Source: Ceriagrion tenellum (lineage: Eukaryota; Arthropoda; Insecta; Odonata; Coenagrionidae). Taken from it: a DNA stretch of 64,000 nt. Within the stretch, counting starts at the first letter, position 1. Every line of letters starts with the position of its first letter. Below are positions 45,468 to 57,480 of the stretch, one piece after another. A program made the translations under genes and the position numbers. The stretch lies in assembly GCA_963169105.1 (NCBI GenBank), contig OY720642.1, positions 15,494,965-15,558,964 on the forward strand, read 5' to 3'. The notes under the pieces were generated by a model. The model made no database searches. It was given only the letters and a program-made list of their open reading frames with translations, and had not been told where the DNA came from.

Positions 45468-46569
45468 CTAAAGAAAATATTCGTTTTGATGAGTGAGACG
45501 CCTTTGAGTCAAACACAAGCATAAAATTAAACACTCAGAAATGGAATAAACGCCGAATATTATACTGTTTTATGCTTCCTGTTACGCGCAACTAAAGAGA
45601 CATCTCTCAGATCATATTTTTCAACTTTCACTTCCAATCAGTTCCCATCAAATGTAAATAACCGATATTTTTAACGTCACCGTGGTAAATACACAAACAA
45701 GTGTGAAGTGGAAATTAAATTGATTATGTTCTCAACTTTCATTCGTGAAATAGCCAGACAAATATTTTCGTGAAAACACATTAGTTCAAATTAGTGAATA
45801 AGTGTAAGTTATTGCTAGCAGCAGATGCACAGTGGCAAGATTCAATACCTAAGTGGAGAAACCGCCAAAGATTATCGGAAAACTCGGCCACATAATATGC
45901 GAGATACACTATTGTTTGGTCTTTGGATATCTCTAATATCTGAATGCTTCATATTTGATAAAAATATTCGCCATTTCTATCATAAATGGCATAAGTATGG
46001 AAATAAAACGCTAAAGAGGCTAAAAAAGGGCGATCAATATGCCATGCATACTAGTAGCTTTTCATGTGACAAAATGATGAAGAATACCCTGGGCAGGGGA
46101 TACTGCTTGTTCAAGTCTTGGCGGCACAGACAGACCGTCCATCATAACATCGTCCAATATAACAGAATTTGATACGATGAAAGAAATGTCTCGCATTTGA
46201 TGGTGGCAGATGGATGTGAGAAACGAAATGCCACGCCAGGAAATTGGAGGAGAGAAAGTGTTTTTCCCTCTTGGTTTAGGGTGCCTTCCATTTAGGGTCA
46301 AATATAAGCCAAGTACACAAACCCACGAACCGTTCACCTACAGTGACTGGTTTTAAAGAAAGAGACTTCTCATCCCAAAATCATCTATTGTGCACCTGCC
46401 ATCAGCCCCTACGAGGAACCTAGACGCATACAACGAGCCCGAGTTAAAAACTGTCCAGTCCAGAAACTGTAATACCCACCAGAAATATTTCAAACTGCAC
46501 TCCAAATCACACTAACACCATAAATACGCTGTGGGAGATGTAAACATAAGTTCGTCAGATGCGTAGGAA
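45468..46569. other. no recognised gene
   Basis: The open frame 45825-46172 (115 residues) is basic and lacks a recognisable domain. Nothing else is seen. Confidence 0.4.
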
Positions 46570-47215
46570 TCACCTTCATTTTTGCCCTATCTTGGAGAAC
46601 ACATCAAAAACATAAGAGCCCAAGCCTTACACTAACCAGGATTAATCAATTAAATAGTAAAAAGACCCTCAGAAAAACATTTAAATAGAGGTACTACTTC
46701 GCTCTGGTTAGGCCAAATCTCGAATACGCCGCGTGCATTTGGGAACTTGGACAGAAATATTTAACCCAAATAATAAAGAAATACAAAAGAAACCTTCGAG
46801 CTTGGTTTAGGAATGCCACTAATGAGCGCAAAGTGTTACACAGCTTCTAGAGGGATCTTGAGCCTGGGAGCCATAAGAGACTTGGAAACTACACGCTTAT
46901 CTTTCACTGTTTGAAAAATTCAGAAATGGTGCTTTGCAGTGTGACACAGAAACTTACATTTTAACGTCGCATTGCATCTAGTGATTAAATAATATAGATA
47001 TATTTACGAGCAGAGGGGTACATTAATTCGTTCTTTTCATTCATAATAAGTGATTATAATATAAACTGACAATGAGCTCCACATCAAACATTCAGAATAC
47101 ACTTCACAACGCATCTCTCAGTAACATTCTCCCTGAGCCTTCCCATGGCCGGTGTTCTAACACCCCCTATTACACACGCAAGTGGAGGCTTGCAGGGTGG
47201 TAAGCATGTGTAAAA
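46570..47215 (+). pseudogene. CR1-type LINE 3' end, copy d
   Basis: Plus-strand, strongly decayed copy. The nucleotide sequence TACTACTTCGCTCTGGTTAG followed by CTCGAATACGCCGCG aligns with the YYFALVRP and LEYA segments of copy c; CTTCTAGAGGGATCTTGAG aligns with LLEGL. The 3' end CACACGCAAGTGGAGGCTTGC at about 47,175 corresponds to the CACGCCTAAGCGGCGGCTCGC terminus of the family. Stops and frameshifts in every frame. Confidence 0.65.
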
Positions 47216-50124
47216 ATTAGTACAGAATATTGCCACTAGTAATATTGTAATTCAAGGAATCTCGATGAGGCGAGGACGTATACCACAGGATTAAGAGCTT
47301 TCTACTCGCTCACGTCACATTACTACATTCACTTCTCAACTCTATCGCACCTGGGCCTATTGTTGATGTCTATTCAATGACCAGATCCTCAGGCGCTTCA
47401 ATTAAAGACGCAACGGTAGTAGAGTTAAATGACGATGGGAAAGCGCATGTAAGAGAAAAGTAACTGAATTGCTATAGTTGATTTTAATTTGATTTTCAGT
47501 GTGGTCATCAAAGAAGGATTGTATTAAGGGGGCAGTATGCCTCGGTCAAAAATGCCTTATTAGTTATGGCTTCTGCCGCAGTCATGGCAACCTTTTCCTT
47601 CTCCTCCTTTCCCGCACCGGAAAACAGCTCCACGGTGGATACTGAGGAAAATGCGTAGCATGCTATTAACGAGGATGTTCTGTATGACGTGACGTTACAA
47701 TACGCAATTAGCAAATGACGGTCCTCCGAGGAGTTGTAGGATTCCCATTACGAATAAATTCAAATGCTTTCAAGAAATAACGCCGTACACGTCAAGGCGA
47801 CTATCTAATTTTTTTTCGACGAATTTACATTTCTTCCGCGGTAGAAATAATTACGTAGAAAGCGCCAAGTGGAAAGTTAGAACACTTATGTTAAAAATAG
47901 ATCTTTATTTCAGAGGTCTACATAAACGAATTTGATTATATTGGCAAAGCAGAGTCCTAAAATGAAAGGGCGTTCACGCCTGAGGAAGCGTTATTGGTGG
48001 TGGTACACAGCCAGTTTTTATGACATACACAGGGAAAACCCACTTTATGCTATTAGTTTACGATAGTGACTTAAAAAAGAATAAGGTTCCCTAGACCTGG
48101 AATCGAACGCGCGCGAAATTTATCGCTAAATATCAGGTTTTAGCGGCCCCCTCATCAAACTACTCATAATTAGCGAACCCCTCAAGAGTAAATACAGCGA
48201 AACAAAACCGCTCACATGGACGTCGTAAACGATTTTTTAAGTATTAATGTTTACACGACTCCTGAAATTGTGCTTTCCTTTCTCATTCCGCGCTAAACGG
48301 TTAAATTAATGAGGCAACATCAACGCGAGGATACGAGAGAAGGCCTTTCTACTCTCGGGTAATTATAACGATCATTAATTGCTTGTTATTGTGCTTCTAT
48401 TACAAATAATGTACATATGCATGGTTTTATTTTCAATTAGGAAGACACCAAGCATTGCAATTAAAAGCCTTTATTAGAGTACCTCGCCGTAGAAAGTTTT
48501 CGCGGGATAATATCTATATTAAATTTTGGTAATTAAAAAGGGACTTTTAAACTTATAATTTGAAAGCTTAAGAGTGTATTAAAAAACAACGCCAGCGAAT
48601 TGCATTATTTTTGCCTCTGTTCTATCAACAGTATTTTTTTGAAACGACTCCATTAAGATGTGCAACTTACACTGTCGTAAAAGAATTACATATTCGAGTG
48701 AAATGACTGATGAGGTTTCATTTTTTAATACTGAACGTAAAACAAAGTTTGAGCACAAAGAAAAATGCTTCCAAGTTTAATGTAATTAAATAGGAGAAAA
48801 TACATAACTTTCTTCCCCTAAAAGTATATATGGACCTTTGGCGAATAAATAACGAACACTAAAACGCTACTGAAAGGATATTTTGAGAAAGATGTAAAGC
48901 TGTTAATCGCCAGAAATTAAGTATCTGTGCTAATCAAAGTAATAGCATACTTTTTGAAGAAATATACTCTACTGTAAAAATTCAAGTTGGTCTCTTAAAA
49001 TTCAATATGAAGTTTGAAACTAACTCAGTAATGAAATGAAAACAATCACAACCTAACCTCGTTTGTAACGATACTGTAGGGTTCAATTCTGCAATATAAA
49101 GTGCCCCTTCTTCTCTTCTAAATGTTATCCTTGTTGTTGCAGCCACGACTTCCAACAGTCTCTATTTTCAGCCTTTATAAAGTGCCGAGTGGGTGCTGAA
49201 TGTTTGTGGCCTCCCAAAATCGGGAAGATGAATCACCCTAGATAACTAGAAAAGAATAAGAAATTGAGCGATGAAAACCAATGAAAATCTGGTCGTCCGT
49301 TGAAAGAGAAGGCTCAAAGTTTACATTAGGTGAGACTATTAAAAAATTGAGCCTGGTTTATCGCATAAGGTTAAAAATATATCACTTAAGTTTGATTTGG
49401 CAGTGTTTCAGCGATTAAAAGAAGAGATAACAACAAATATGAAATCGCGATAATATTTTTTAAAATTTTTTTCATCCATGTTGGGTAGGTACATCTTTAG
49501 GGTTAAATTTAACGACCGCGCACGTACTGACGCCAATCCTCAAAATGAATGGAAACGCGTCACGACATCCGCTTGTGGCTCCGCCAATCGCCGTCATAAA
49601 ATAATGACGATCGTTAAAACATTGAGAGGAGGTGTCTGTGCGGGCGTCAACGATTTTCCTACCATAACTTCCGCTGCATCAAGTTCAGACAGAGGGCAAG
49701 TAAGAGGAAGGTCAATGGAAAGGCAATGAAATCCATTCGACTTGCGTATCTAGAGCGGTTTGCACTGCACTCAGCTAGGCTCACATCAACTGGTATATGA
49801 AGTTATCCATATCCAAGCACAAGTCACTAGCAATAAATGTTTTTAAAATTTTTGATCGGTCATTTGTCAAGCCCGCACAAATATTAGGACACGAGGTTTT
49901 GAACATATGAAGTATTTTGACAAACACGACCTATCCTCGGCATTCTCCAAGTACTCATCGAAAGACTCAAGTTATTTCTATAAATACTTCTAATCCACAG
50001 CGTTATATATAGTAAATTATTTAAGTAAATCTCATTTAAATGACTCTAACTTGCCATATCTTACGGAAGAATTTATTTCAGCATAAGTAACTTACAGTTA
50101 TAATTTGTGAGACCTGTAGAAGAA
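47216..50124. other. no recognised gene
   Basis: The longest quiet stretch in the window: AT-rich sequence, no repeat family member found and no open frame above about 83 codons (49478-49729, no domain). GAATCGAACGCGCGCG near 48,100 resembles a B-box complement but nothing else supports a tRNA. Confidence 0.45.
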
Positions 50125-50330
50125 GAGATCTGACCTGGCTTCAGCTATCGGCAGCCGCGCCGTCATGCTTTGGGCTGTGCAGCGGAAACTAATAGCTGAA
50201 GCTAACTGTTTCGTCATCTAATCTATTTTAATTGCACTGCACTGTGCGGCTGATTTGCAGTTATAATCTACAATGAATAGGATTTGAATTTGTTGCAGGA
50301 GGTTGCTGATTTATTTAGCCAGACGTAACT
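50125..50330 (-). repeat. dispersed repeat X, copy 2
   Basis: Inverse-orientation partner of 20640-20835. Complemented, CAGCAACCTCCTGCAAC, ATTGTAGATTATAACTGCAA and GCACAGCCCAAAGCATGACG fall in the same order as in copy 1. The flanking CTAACTGTTTCG recurs near both copies (20,406 and 51,444), so the full repeat may be longer. Confidence 0.55.
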
Positions 50331-50433
50331 GACCGATCAGTGCTGTTGATATAATTAAAACTATGAGGTATTTTTCATGAATCTAGTTTAAATACTAGCT
50401 ATATCCAAGCAAAAGACTTATATTGAATAGAAT

Positions 50434-51401
50434 ACGGAACTACCTGAGAAAACATTCATGTGGAGCGTAGCACTACACGCTTGGAAGCATGGACCACGAG
50501 AGAAACAGAACAGAAAACACGAAATCCTTTCAATATCCGGTGCTGGAGAAGATGTTGAAGATAAAATATACAGATCAAATAAGAAATGAAGTTTACAGAA
50601 GAGTAGAAGAGGAAAGAGCCATATGGGATATTACAGGAAAGAAGAACCAAATTGCTTTTGGATAACCTGAGGCACAGTGGGTTTTTGAAAAGAAAGATTA
50701 ACGAATAATATTGGGAAAGGATAGTAAAAACTTCAACTAGAAAAATTCCACAGTATTTTATTCGTGAACAACCCAGGTTTTGACTTAATACAATCACTTT
50801 CAAGGTTTGTTCATGATCTTGAATGTGATAGAGTAAAGTCGTGAAGTTTTCCTTACTGTTATGTAGTTCCGCAACATAAAACCCGCTTGTAGTAGGTTGC
50901 ATTTTCCTTGGCACCGCGTTGCTGTTTTCACCCAAGAAAAATACAGCCTACTATAACAGAGCACCGCGGAAGCCTTCGCACCAACGTAAAACCCGCTTGT
51001 TTGGTATATTTGCAGACGGAAAAATCCCCAAAAGAAACAACCGGGAATAAGAAATTAGACCAAATTGGAACAAAATCATGAGTATAGATACCAGGAAGTA
51101 AGGAAACCAGCATTGTATAGGGAAGGATGGAGGGCTGCAGTCAACCTTACTTTGGATTTAACGATCGATGATGACAGAACTACCAGTAGTGTTCAAACAG
51201 CGAAAATTGATCGCCTGGGATCACCCAGGAGTAAGTAATTAGACCAAACTGAAGCAAAACCATGAGTATAGATACCAGGAAGTAAGGGAACCAACATTAT
51301 ATAGAGAAGGGTGGAGGGCTGCAGTCAACCTATCTTCGGATTGAACGACCGATAATGACAGAACTACTAGTAATGTTCAAACGGCGAAAATTGATCGCCT
51401 G
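50434..51401 (+). mobile_element. LINE-A copy 5, interrupted, 3' end tandemly duplicated
   Basis: Plus-strand LINE-A from AAACATTCATGTGGAGCG (VKTFMWSVA) through VYRRVEEERAIW to about 50,719, then foreign sequence to about 51,013. LINE-A sequence resumes with AAAATCCCCAAAAG and the family end (GGATGGAGGGCTGCAGTC, then TTAACGATCGATGATGA). The 3' end plus some flank is then present twice with a 184-bp period (51034-51217 and 51218-51401; for example ATTAGAC at 51054 and 51238, GATCGCCTG at 51209 and 51393). The minus-strand frame 50456-50935 is antisense to this element. Confidence 0.65.
50877..51000. repeat. small hairpin flanked by 14-bp direct repeats
   Basis: TAAAACCCGCTTGT occurs at 50877-50890 and 50987-51000. 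Between them lie 21-bp inverted arms (50891-50911 and 50932-50952; shared AGTAGG and ATTTT, CTTGG ends) right at the edge of the first direct repeat. This looks like a small foldback insertion with its target duplication, within the non-LINE-A segment of the LINE-A copy. Confidence 0.5.
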
Positions 51402-53536
51402 TTGTTTGGTATGCTACTAGCTGTTGTCTAAAATAGAGCGTTTCACGGAACTGTTTCGTTTTGAAACTATTTCGGTCGCGAAATAGTAGCGATGCACTGT
51501 TATTTTCTTTTAGTTCCAGCACTACGCCAAACAGATTGGAAAAAAATTTAGCGCCGATACGTGAACGCCTTCGATTCTTCAAAGAGCGGCATCGGCGTGT
51601 CACTTTCAGGATCCTCTCCAATGCTCACTCACTCATGGCGTCTTCCCTTCCGCTCTGAGGAGGTTGGCCTCCCTCTTCCCTCTTCCTCACGGAAGGAGGG
51701 AGGGAGGCACCCACATCGATCTCTCGAGACGGAATCGAACCAGAGCGAGAGATAAGACAAAAGACGTGGAAGAGGGAAGAGGAGAGAGAGAGAAGGCCGA
51801 GAGGAGCGAAGGAGAGTGTGGGGAAGGATGCCGCCGTTGGCGTACGGCAGGAGGGAGGATGAGGAAGGAGGAGTTTGAGGAGGGAGGATGAGGTTGGGGA
51901 GGAGGAAGGAGAGAAAGGGTCGAGGAACAAGCGACGGTTGTCCAAACAGAAGAGGAATGCTCTCCAGGAGGACCGACTGAATGGATTTCGAAACTTCTGG
52001 AGACGAAGGAGGGCGGAGGAGAGAGAGATGGGTGTCTTAAATCGTGGCTTTAGCATGCCTCAAAGGTTTTTATTGTCTGGGAATGGATCAAAACAAATCG
52101 CTTTTCAAATGTTTCCTTGGAGGGACAGAGGCTGCTGTGGCTCTTTTTCCTGCGGAATCGCTCCAAATTTAACCCGCAGCGTTATTCCCAAGGATTTCGG
52201 ATCCAAGGATGTTGTGTTTGAAGCGTTTCAGAGAATTTCAGTCTCGGGACTAAGGAGCCAGGCCTCTAGGTTTTAGGAGTTAGTAAATCCGTGTAGTATT
52301 CGAGATTTGGGTTTATTGAAATCTGTCATAAAAATCTCAAGCAGCCTCGCCGATCGAGTTTTTCTTGCGAGAATATTTTTGATGGATTTAAATATCGTAT
52401 TTAGAGGCACAATGAGTGAAATTTCAATCACTGGTGTTAACCATTCAAGTGGGGAAAATTCACAAAAATCCTGAATAAATCGCTTTTGTACCATGTGACT
52501 CCATATTTACGTGATCGGGATAATCTCGAAGGGTTCAAACAAAACCCCTTTTTAATGTTTTTTCAACAGTGTGCCTATTTTTACTTAATCAATTAGATTA
52601 CTATTTCTGGGAGAGGGGTAAAATACAATATTTATGGCTATCAAACTTGTGAGATAAATCCCACCAACTCACTCTTGAATGCATTACTATAAATTTTCCA
52701 AACAGTTTAGCCTAAGGCCTTCAGGTCTCTAAGAAATTATTTTGAATATTGCGATACCGATAGTATTTTTCCATTTACCGACCGTGTATGGGGAGGGAAA
52801 AGTACGGGGGCAAACTGTTGTTTTAATTATGCGACACTATTCATTCTCCTCGGAGGGTTTTTAGTGTGCTACTACGCTTATGGTCTCTTTTATCAGAGGA
52901 AAAGACTCTGCAAAAAGTACATCCTCAAGAATTTGAAGATATAATAATTTACTATCGCTGATTTCTCACCAAGCATTCAGTTTTTATTGGACAACTGCCT
53001 TTGCGCGTTTTTTAATACGTGATAGGTTGTAATGCAACCAAGTCCGTGGCAGTAAGCAACGGGGCTTGCCGGATAAAATAAAACCTATCATGAGACAAGA
53101 CCCATGCCAACCTCTGTGCGGTGACTCTCGGTAACGGACAAAATAAGGTGATTACAAAATAAGGCCAGTTTTGTGCAGTCCACCGTTTATCTAACAGCCG
53201 TGTACTTTGCATAGCTCACGTTTTTTTCCGCTTAAGTTAAATTACAAGACTGCGATTCAGAAAGGCATTTTCAGGGTCTTAAAAACAAGTAGCGTATGAA
53301 CGATCATTCAAAAGTAAAAAAGCGTATCCATACAAAAATCATAGAAGTATCTATCAAGGTGAATATTGAATGCAACGAACGACATAGATCACTAACAAAC
53401 GCATTACTGAACTTCACAGCATTGAAAGAATGAAGTGACAATAATAGGAAATGATAATTCAATTCATTTATTTTTGAGGAAAGCAAACAGATTTGGTAGT
53501 TTTAGGATAAATCTCCGTTATTTACGAAATATTACG
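51402..53536. other. no recognised gene; purine-rich tract
   Basis: Positions about 51,655-51,960 are strongly G/A-rich on the plus strand (GGAAGGAGGGAGGGAGG, GAGGAGAGAGAGAGAAGG) and yield arginine/glutamate-rich frames on plus and serine/leucine-rich on minus. A frame continues to 52276 without a recognisable domain. The rest is AT-rich and unrecognised. Confidence 0.45.
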
Positions 53537-53813
53537 AAATATTATCATGACTCCTCACTACTACTCTAAGGTCTAACAGATGCAAGAAAATAAGAGAAAT
53601 ACACTGCCGAACGGATAGGTGCAAAACTCGTTTTTTCCGCGCACAATAAGCGACCACAATAAAAAAGGAGCTCCTCCAAATAAACTCTCATAGGACATGT
53701 CACCATTTCACCTCCAAAACTTTCCATCTTTACACGCCTGGTGACCTAACTGCTGTCTGCCTGACTGCCACACGCCCAAGCGGCGGCTCTCGGGTTATTA
53801 TGTAGATGTAGAA
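53537..53813 (+). pseudogene. CR1-type LINE 3' end, copy e
   Basis: Plus-strand, shortest copy: it starts at ATTATCATGACTCCTCAC (IIMTPH) and runs through AATAAGCGACCACAATAAAA (ISDHNK and stop) to CACACGCCCAAGCGGCGGC and the terminus TTATTATGTAGATGTAG. Almost entirely 3' untranslated sequence. The repeated TAGATGTAGA end is the family tail. Confidence 0.7.
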
Positions 53814-55039
53814 ATAAAACAAACGGTCACTTATTCTTAAAGAAATAAGGTCATGTCCGAATGATGTATATTCTGCGCATGCGAACAATGCATTTACGTA
53901 ATATTTGCCGGACAATTATTCAGTCAAGGGGTACCTGTCATCCTTGCTGCCATTCAAAAATCGACCAACTCTCCATCAGTGCACCGTTATTGAAAGAGAG
54001 ACGAAGCACTTGTGATGCTTAGAGTGGAAATGTTATCGACAACGAGCTCAAAAACTAGAACTCTTAAAGAACAGCGTCTGGAGAGTGCTTATCAGAACAC
54101 CTCCCGGAGACCAAGGACAAACAGAAAACAGAATTGGAGCTAGGAGTGATATAGAAGCTGTCGAATGTAAGTTCAAAGCCAAGAATGGGGAAGAAATAGG
54201 GAGGATATAGATGAACCGAAAGCAGCCGAACAGTCGACCAAAGCACCGGAAGCGAATTGAAGCTACAGAGCGTTCAGGTGTAAACATGAAATCAATGCCA
54301 GAAGTTTCATTCCCAAGTGGAGAACACGATAGGAGAAGACAACGGGGGAAAGACAATTCACAACAAGAACGACCGCCGGAGGAGGAGGAGGTAAAATATT
54401 TTTCAAGGATTTGGCGCGACACGTATGTTACTCGACATTCCATACAGGTGACAACCACGACCAAAACTAAGAAATTGATATCAAATTTCCAAACATTACT
54501 TTATTTTAATCTTACCCGTTTGAATTCAGCAAATAGAGGTTAAGGGTTTTACACAGAGGAATATAACAATTTTCCAGGGAAATCAGCCAGAGATATATCC
54601 GATTATCCGAAAATAGTATCACAATGCGGGTCTCCTCGGAAGGCGTTGCTAAAAGTGATTTGCGAAAGAGACGTTACACAGAAATAGTCTACCGTAAACG
54701 TTACTTTCACTACAGCACAAATGAACGACCTTCAGATTAAAAACGTAGGTAATCTGGAATCCACTCGGCACTGCCCAAAGATCAAGTCAAGGGCCCCCTC
54801 ACCATAAACGACCATAGGTTTCTGTTTCAACATATTTTGAATTCCATTGGACCCGAATTTTTAAGTCTTTATCTTTCACATACATTCATTGCACCACACA
54901 TCACATTCCAATGCTTAATTCGACCTACATGTTCATCGTCAAATCTTTCGTTTAGCCGAGCTGTTGAAGCTACTGAATACAAAGTATAGCGACTTGAGGC
55001 CACTTGCTGAGCCTTAATTCGTAATCTTTAAACACGAAC
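53814..55039. other. no recognised gene
   Basis: The plus-strand open frame 54211-54543 (110 residues, hydrophilic, rich in Arg and Glu) and the overlapping minus frame 54048-54464 have no recognisable domain. No repeat found. Confidence 0.4.
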
Positions 55040-56276
55040 AATAGGCCAAAGAATGGAAAGGAAAATTGAAGACAGCCTATCGGAAAACCAGTTTGGATTA
55101 AAGAAGAACAGGGGTGTCATGGAGACCATACTCAGCCTGAAAGTAATCGAGGAGAAAACAATACTTGTCTACAAACCATTGTATACCGCATTCGTGGACC
55201 TGAATAAAGCCTTCAACAACGTTGAGTAGAACAAGATGTTCAGACTGCTGGAAAAACTCGGAATGGATTACGAATACAGATCGGTAATCCATCTAGCAAC
55301 TACACAGGAAGAAAGTCATCACAATGTGGATCAGAGATGGAAGTCAGATAGAAGCTAAAATTGAGAAAGGAGTAAGACGAAGATACAGTCTATCACCAGC
55401 ACTGTTCAGCATGTACTTGGAGGAGGCCATGCGAGATGCGCAAGACACTGGACTGAGCGGAAAAAAGATAAACAGAGAAGAAATTAACATGCTCCGCTTT
55501 GCAGTTGATATCGTAGTCATAGCTGGAAATTGCGACGATCATCAAAGGTCACTAAACGTCATGGACCAAGTTCTACGAGAATGCAGCATGAAAATAAGTA
55601 AGACGAAGACCAAAATCCTAGTATGCGGACAAGAGAGGATGAATGCAGAAGTCACCCTGAGAGGAGAGAAATTAGAGCAAGTGGATTCCTTCATCTACCT
55701 CGGAAGTACCATCACGTGGGACGGAAGAAGCACAACGGACATCAAGCGGAGAATAACCAAAGCTAGGAAGGCGTTCATGGTAAAAATAATACTGCTATGC
55801 TCAAAGAAGATTCGACTACAAACCAGGAAACAGTACGTGAAAACCTTCTTGTGGAGCGTAGCACTCTATGTATCGGAAGCATGGACCATTGGAAAACCTG
55901 ACCAGAAATGACTAGAAGCCTATCAAACGTGGTGCTGGAGGAGAGTGCTGAAAATAAAATGGACGGAAAAAATAAGAAATGATGAAGTGTACAGAAGAGT
56001 AGAAGAATAAAGGATGGAAAGAAAAATATGGAACACCATACAGAAAATAAGAACGTGATGAATTGGACAGACTTTGAGACACAATGGGTTTGTGAGGAAT
56101 ATAATTGGAGGTAAAATAGAGTGAAAAGTCCCCAGAGGAAGACCAAGGAATAAGTTCATGGATAAAAAAAAGAGGAAAGTACATAGAAAGATATACCAGG
56201 AGGCAAGGGAACTAGCATTAGATAGGGAAGGATGAAGAGCTGCAGTCAGCCAATCTTAGTGTTGAACGACCAATGG
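55040..56276 (+). pseudogene. LINE-A reverse transcriptase, reference copy 6
   Basis: Uninterrupted LINE-A (RTE-like) RT used here as the family reference. From 55,040: ERKIEDSLSENQFGLKKNRG, then FVDLNKAF with motif A Asp intact, a TAG at 55227-55229, and a frameshift before 55324. The next frame (55324-55911) has GVRRRYSLSPALFSMY (motif B, with RQG changed), LRFAVDIVV at about 55,495-55,515 (motif C), IYLGSTITWDGRSTT, KTFLWSVALY and EAWTIGKPD. Motif C has lost its first Asp: GTT for GAT at 55504-55506. After the TGA at 55909 the same frame continues with YQTWCWRRVLKIKW, VYRRVEE and RHNGFV, then the end TTGAACGACCAATGG. The endonuclease is missing. Dead by several independent lesions. Confidence 0.8.
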
Positions 56277-56990
56277 ATTTCTTTAACTTAGCCATTTGCG
56301 GTGGCATTCAATAAAGGACTCAAATTGAAAATGGATCGGACCACAGCGTGCAAGAAAGCGCACTTGGATGTCATTCACTTCGGTTGTGAGAGCAAAAGCA
56401 AATGAAATGGAGTGCGGGTGACAGGGCTAGAGATAACAAATTTAAACATTTAAGGCTTTCGTGGAGACCGCTAAGGAATATGAGTTGGTGATGTGGCGGA
56501 GGAAAAAGGAGGCGGGAAAAAAGAGTAAGGAATGCCAGCGATGTCATGACAGGAATACTTCAAAAACTTTCCATTGAAAAATTCCTCAGCGCCGTCAGCT
56601 TCTTCTCTTACGGGTTTCAGTCGAGAAAGTATGTAGCCAAATATTCTAAGAGGTTTTTTTTTGTATTTTATGGATCTAATAAATGAGACTTCCCGTATAA
56701 AATACACACATTACATCGCACGAAAGGGTCATAGTTGATGTAATTTCGATTTCACGTGCTTTGAGGGCTACGGTCACTTCACACGTTCTGTCTCCCACGT
56801 GCATCCACGTGATACGGATTCAAACGAATCTGAGCATCAACCCTTCAACTTCGAGTCAAGCCTAACGATACTTCAGAGACTGCCCGTGTATCCATTGTGG
56901 TATGCCGTAGCCCAGATAGAACTCATGTTCAGTAATCAAACAAAAGGTCTAAAAACTTCACTTTAATGTCCTACCTCCCAAGTGCTCTAG
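56277..56990. other. no recognised gene
   Basis: No repeat or domain recognised; the minus open frame 56471-56707 is unremarkable. Confidence 0.4.
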
Positions 56991-57480
56991 GGCACTTATG
57001 TTGTACTCCACACCTCGAATACGCCGCGAGCATTTGGGACCATGGTCAAATAGTTTTAACCAAAAAAATTAATAAAAATACAAAGGAAAGCAGCACGCAT
57101 CCTTAAAGACTGCTTCCAGCGTACATATAGTGTCTCACAACTTTTAGAGGGATTTAGGTGGGAGCCCTTAGAGACTCGAAGGCTACACGCTAGGCGTAGG
57201 TTGCTTGATAAATTCAGAACTGATATTTTTCAGAGCGATATAGAGAACATTATCATGACTCCTCACAACATCTCTAGGTCTAACAGATGCGATAAAATAA
57301 GAGAGATACTCTGCCAAACATATAGGTACAAAAACTCTTTCTTTCCGCGAACAATAAGCGACCACAATAAAAATTAAGCTCCAAAAAACTTTTTTACACA
57401 GCTGGTGTTTACACGGCTGGTGACCTAACACACCCTGCCACACGCCTATGCGGCGGCTCGCGGGGTAGTATGTAGATGGA
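56991..57480 (+). pseudogene. CR1-type LINE 3' end, copy f
   Basis: Plus-strand copy. A frame open from 57060 to the stop at 57375-57377 (about 105 codons, no start codon) reads IQRKAARILKDCFQRTYSVS, then LLEGFRWEPLETRR, LLDKFRTDIFQSDIENIIMT and RYKNSFFPRTISDHNKN. Upstream CACACCTCGAATACGCCGCG is the HLEYA block in another frame, separated by a frameshift near 57,050. The 3' part ends GCGGGGTAGTATGTAGATGG. This frame was not obvious from start-codon searching because it has lost its N-terminus. Confidence 0.75.

Noticed and set aside
50456..50935. A 159-residue hydrophobic minus-strand frame
   Set aside because: Antisense to LINE-A copy 5 over much of its length; the same antisense pattern occurs opposite the other LINE-A copies (for example 55775-56146).
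51625..52056. A 143-residue minus-strand Ser/Leu/Pro-rich frame and its plus-strand partners
   Set aside because: Explained by the purine-rich tract; no domain.
54211..54543. A 110-residue hydrophilic plus-strand frame as a host gene
   Set aside because: No domain, no splice or promoter signal, and an overlapping frame of similar length on the other strand.
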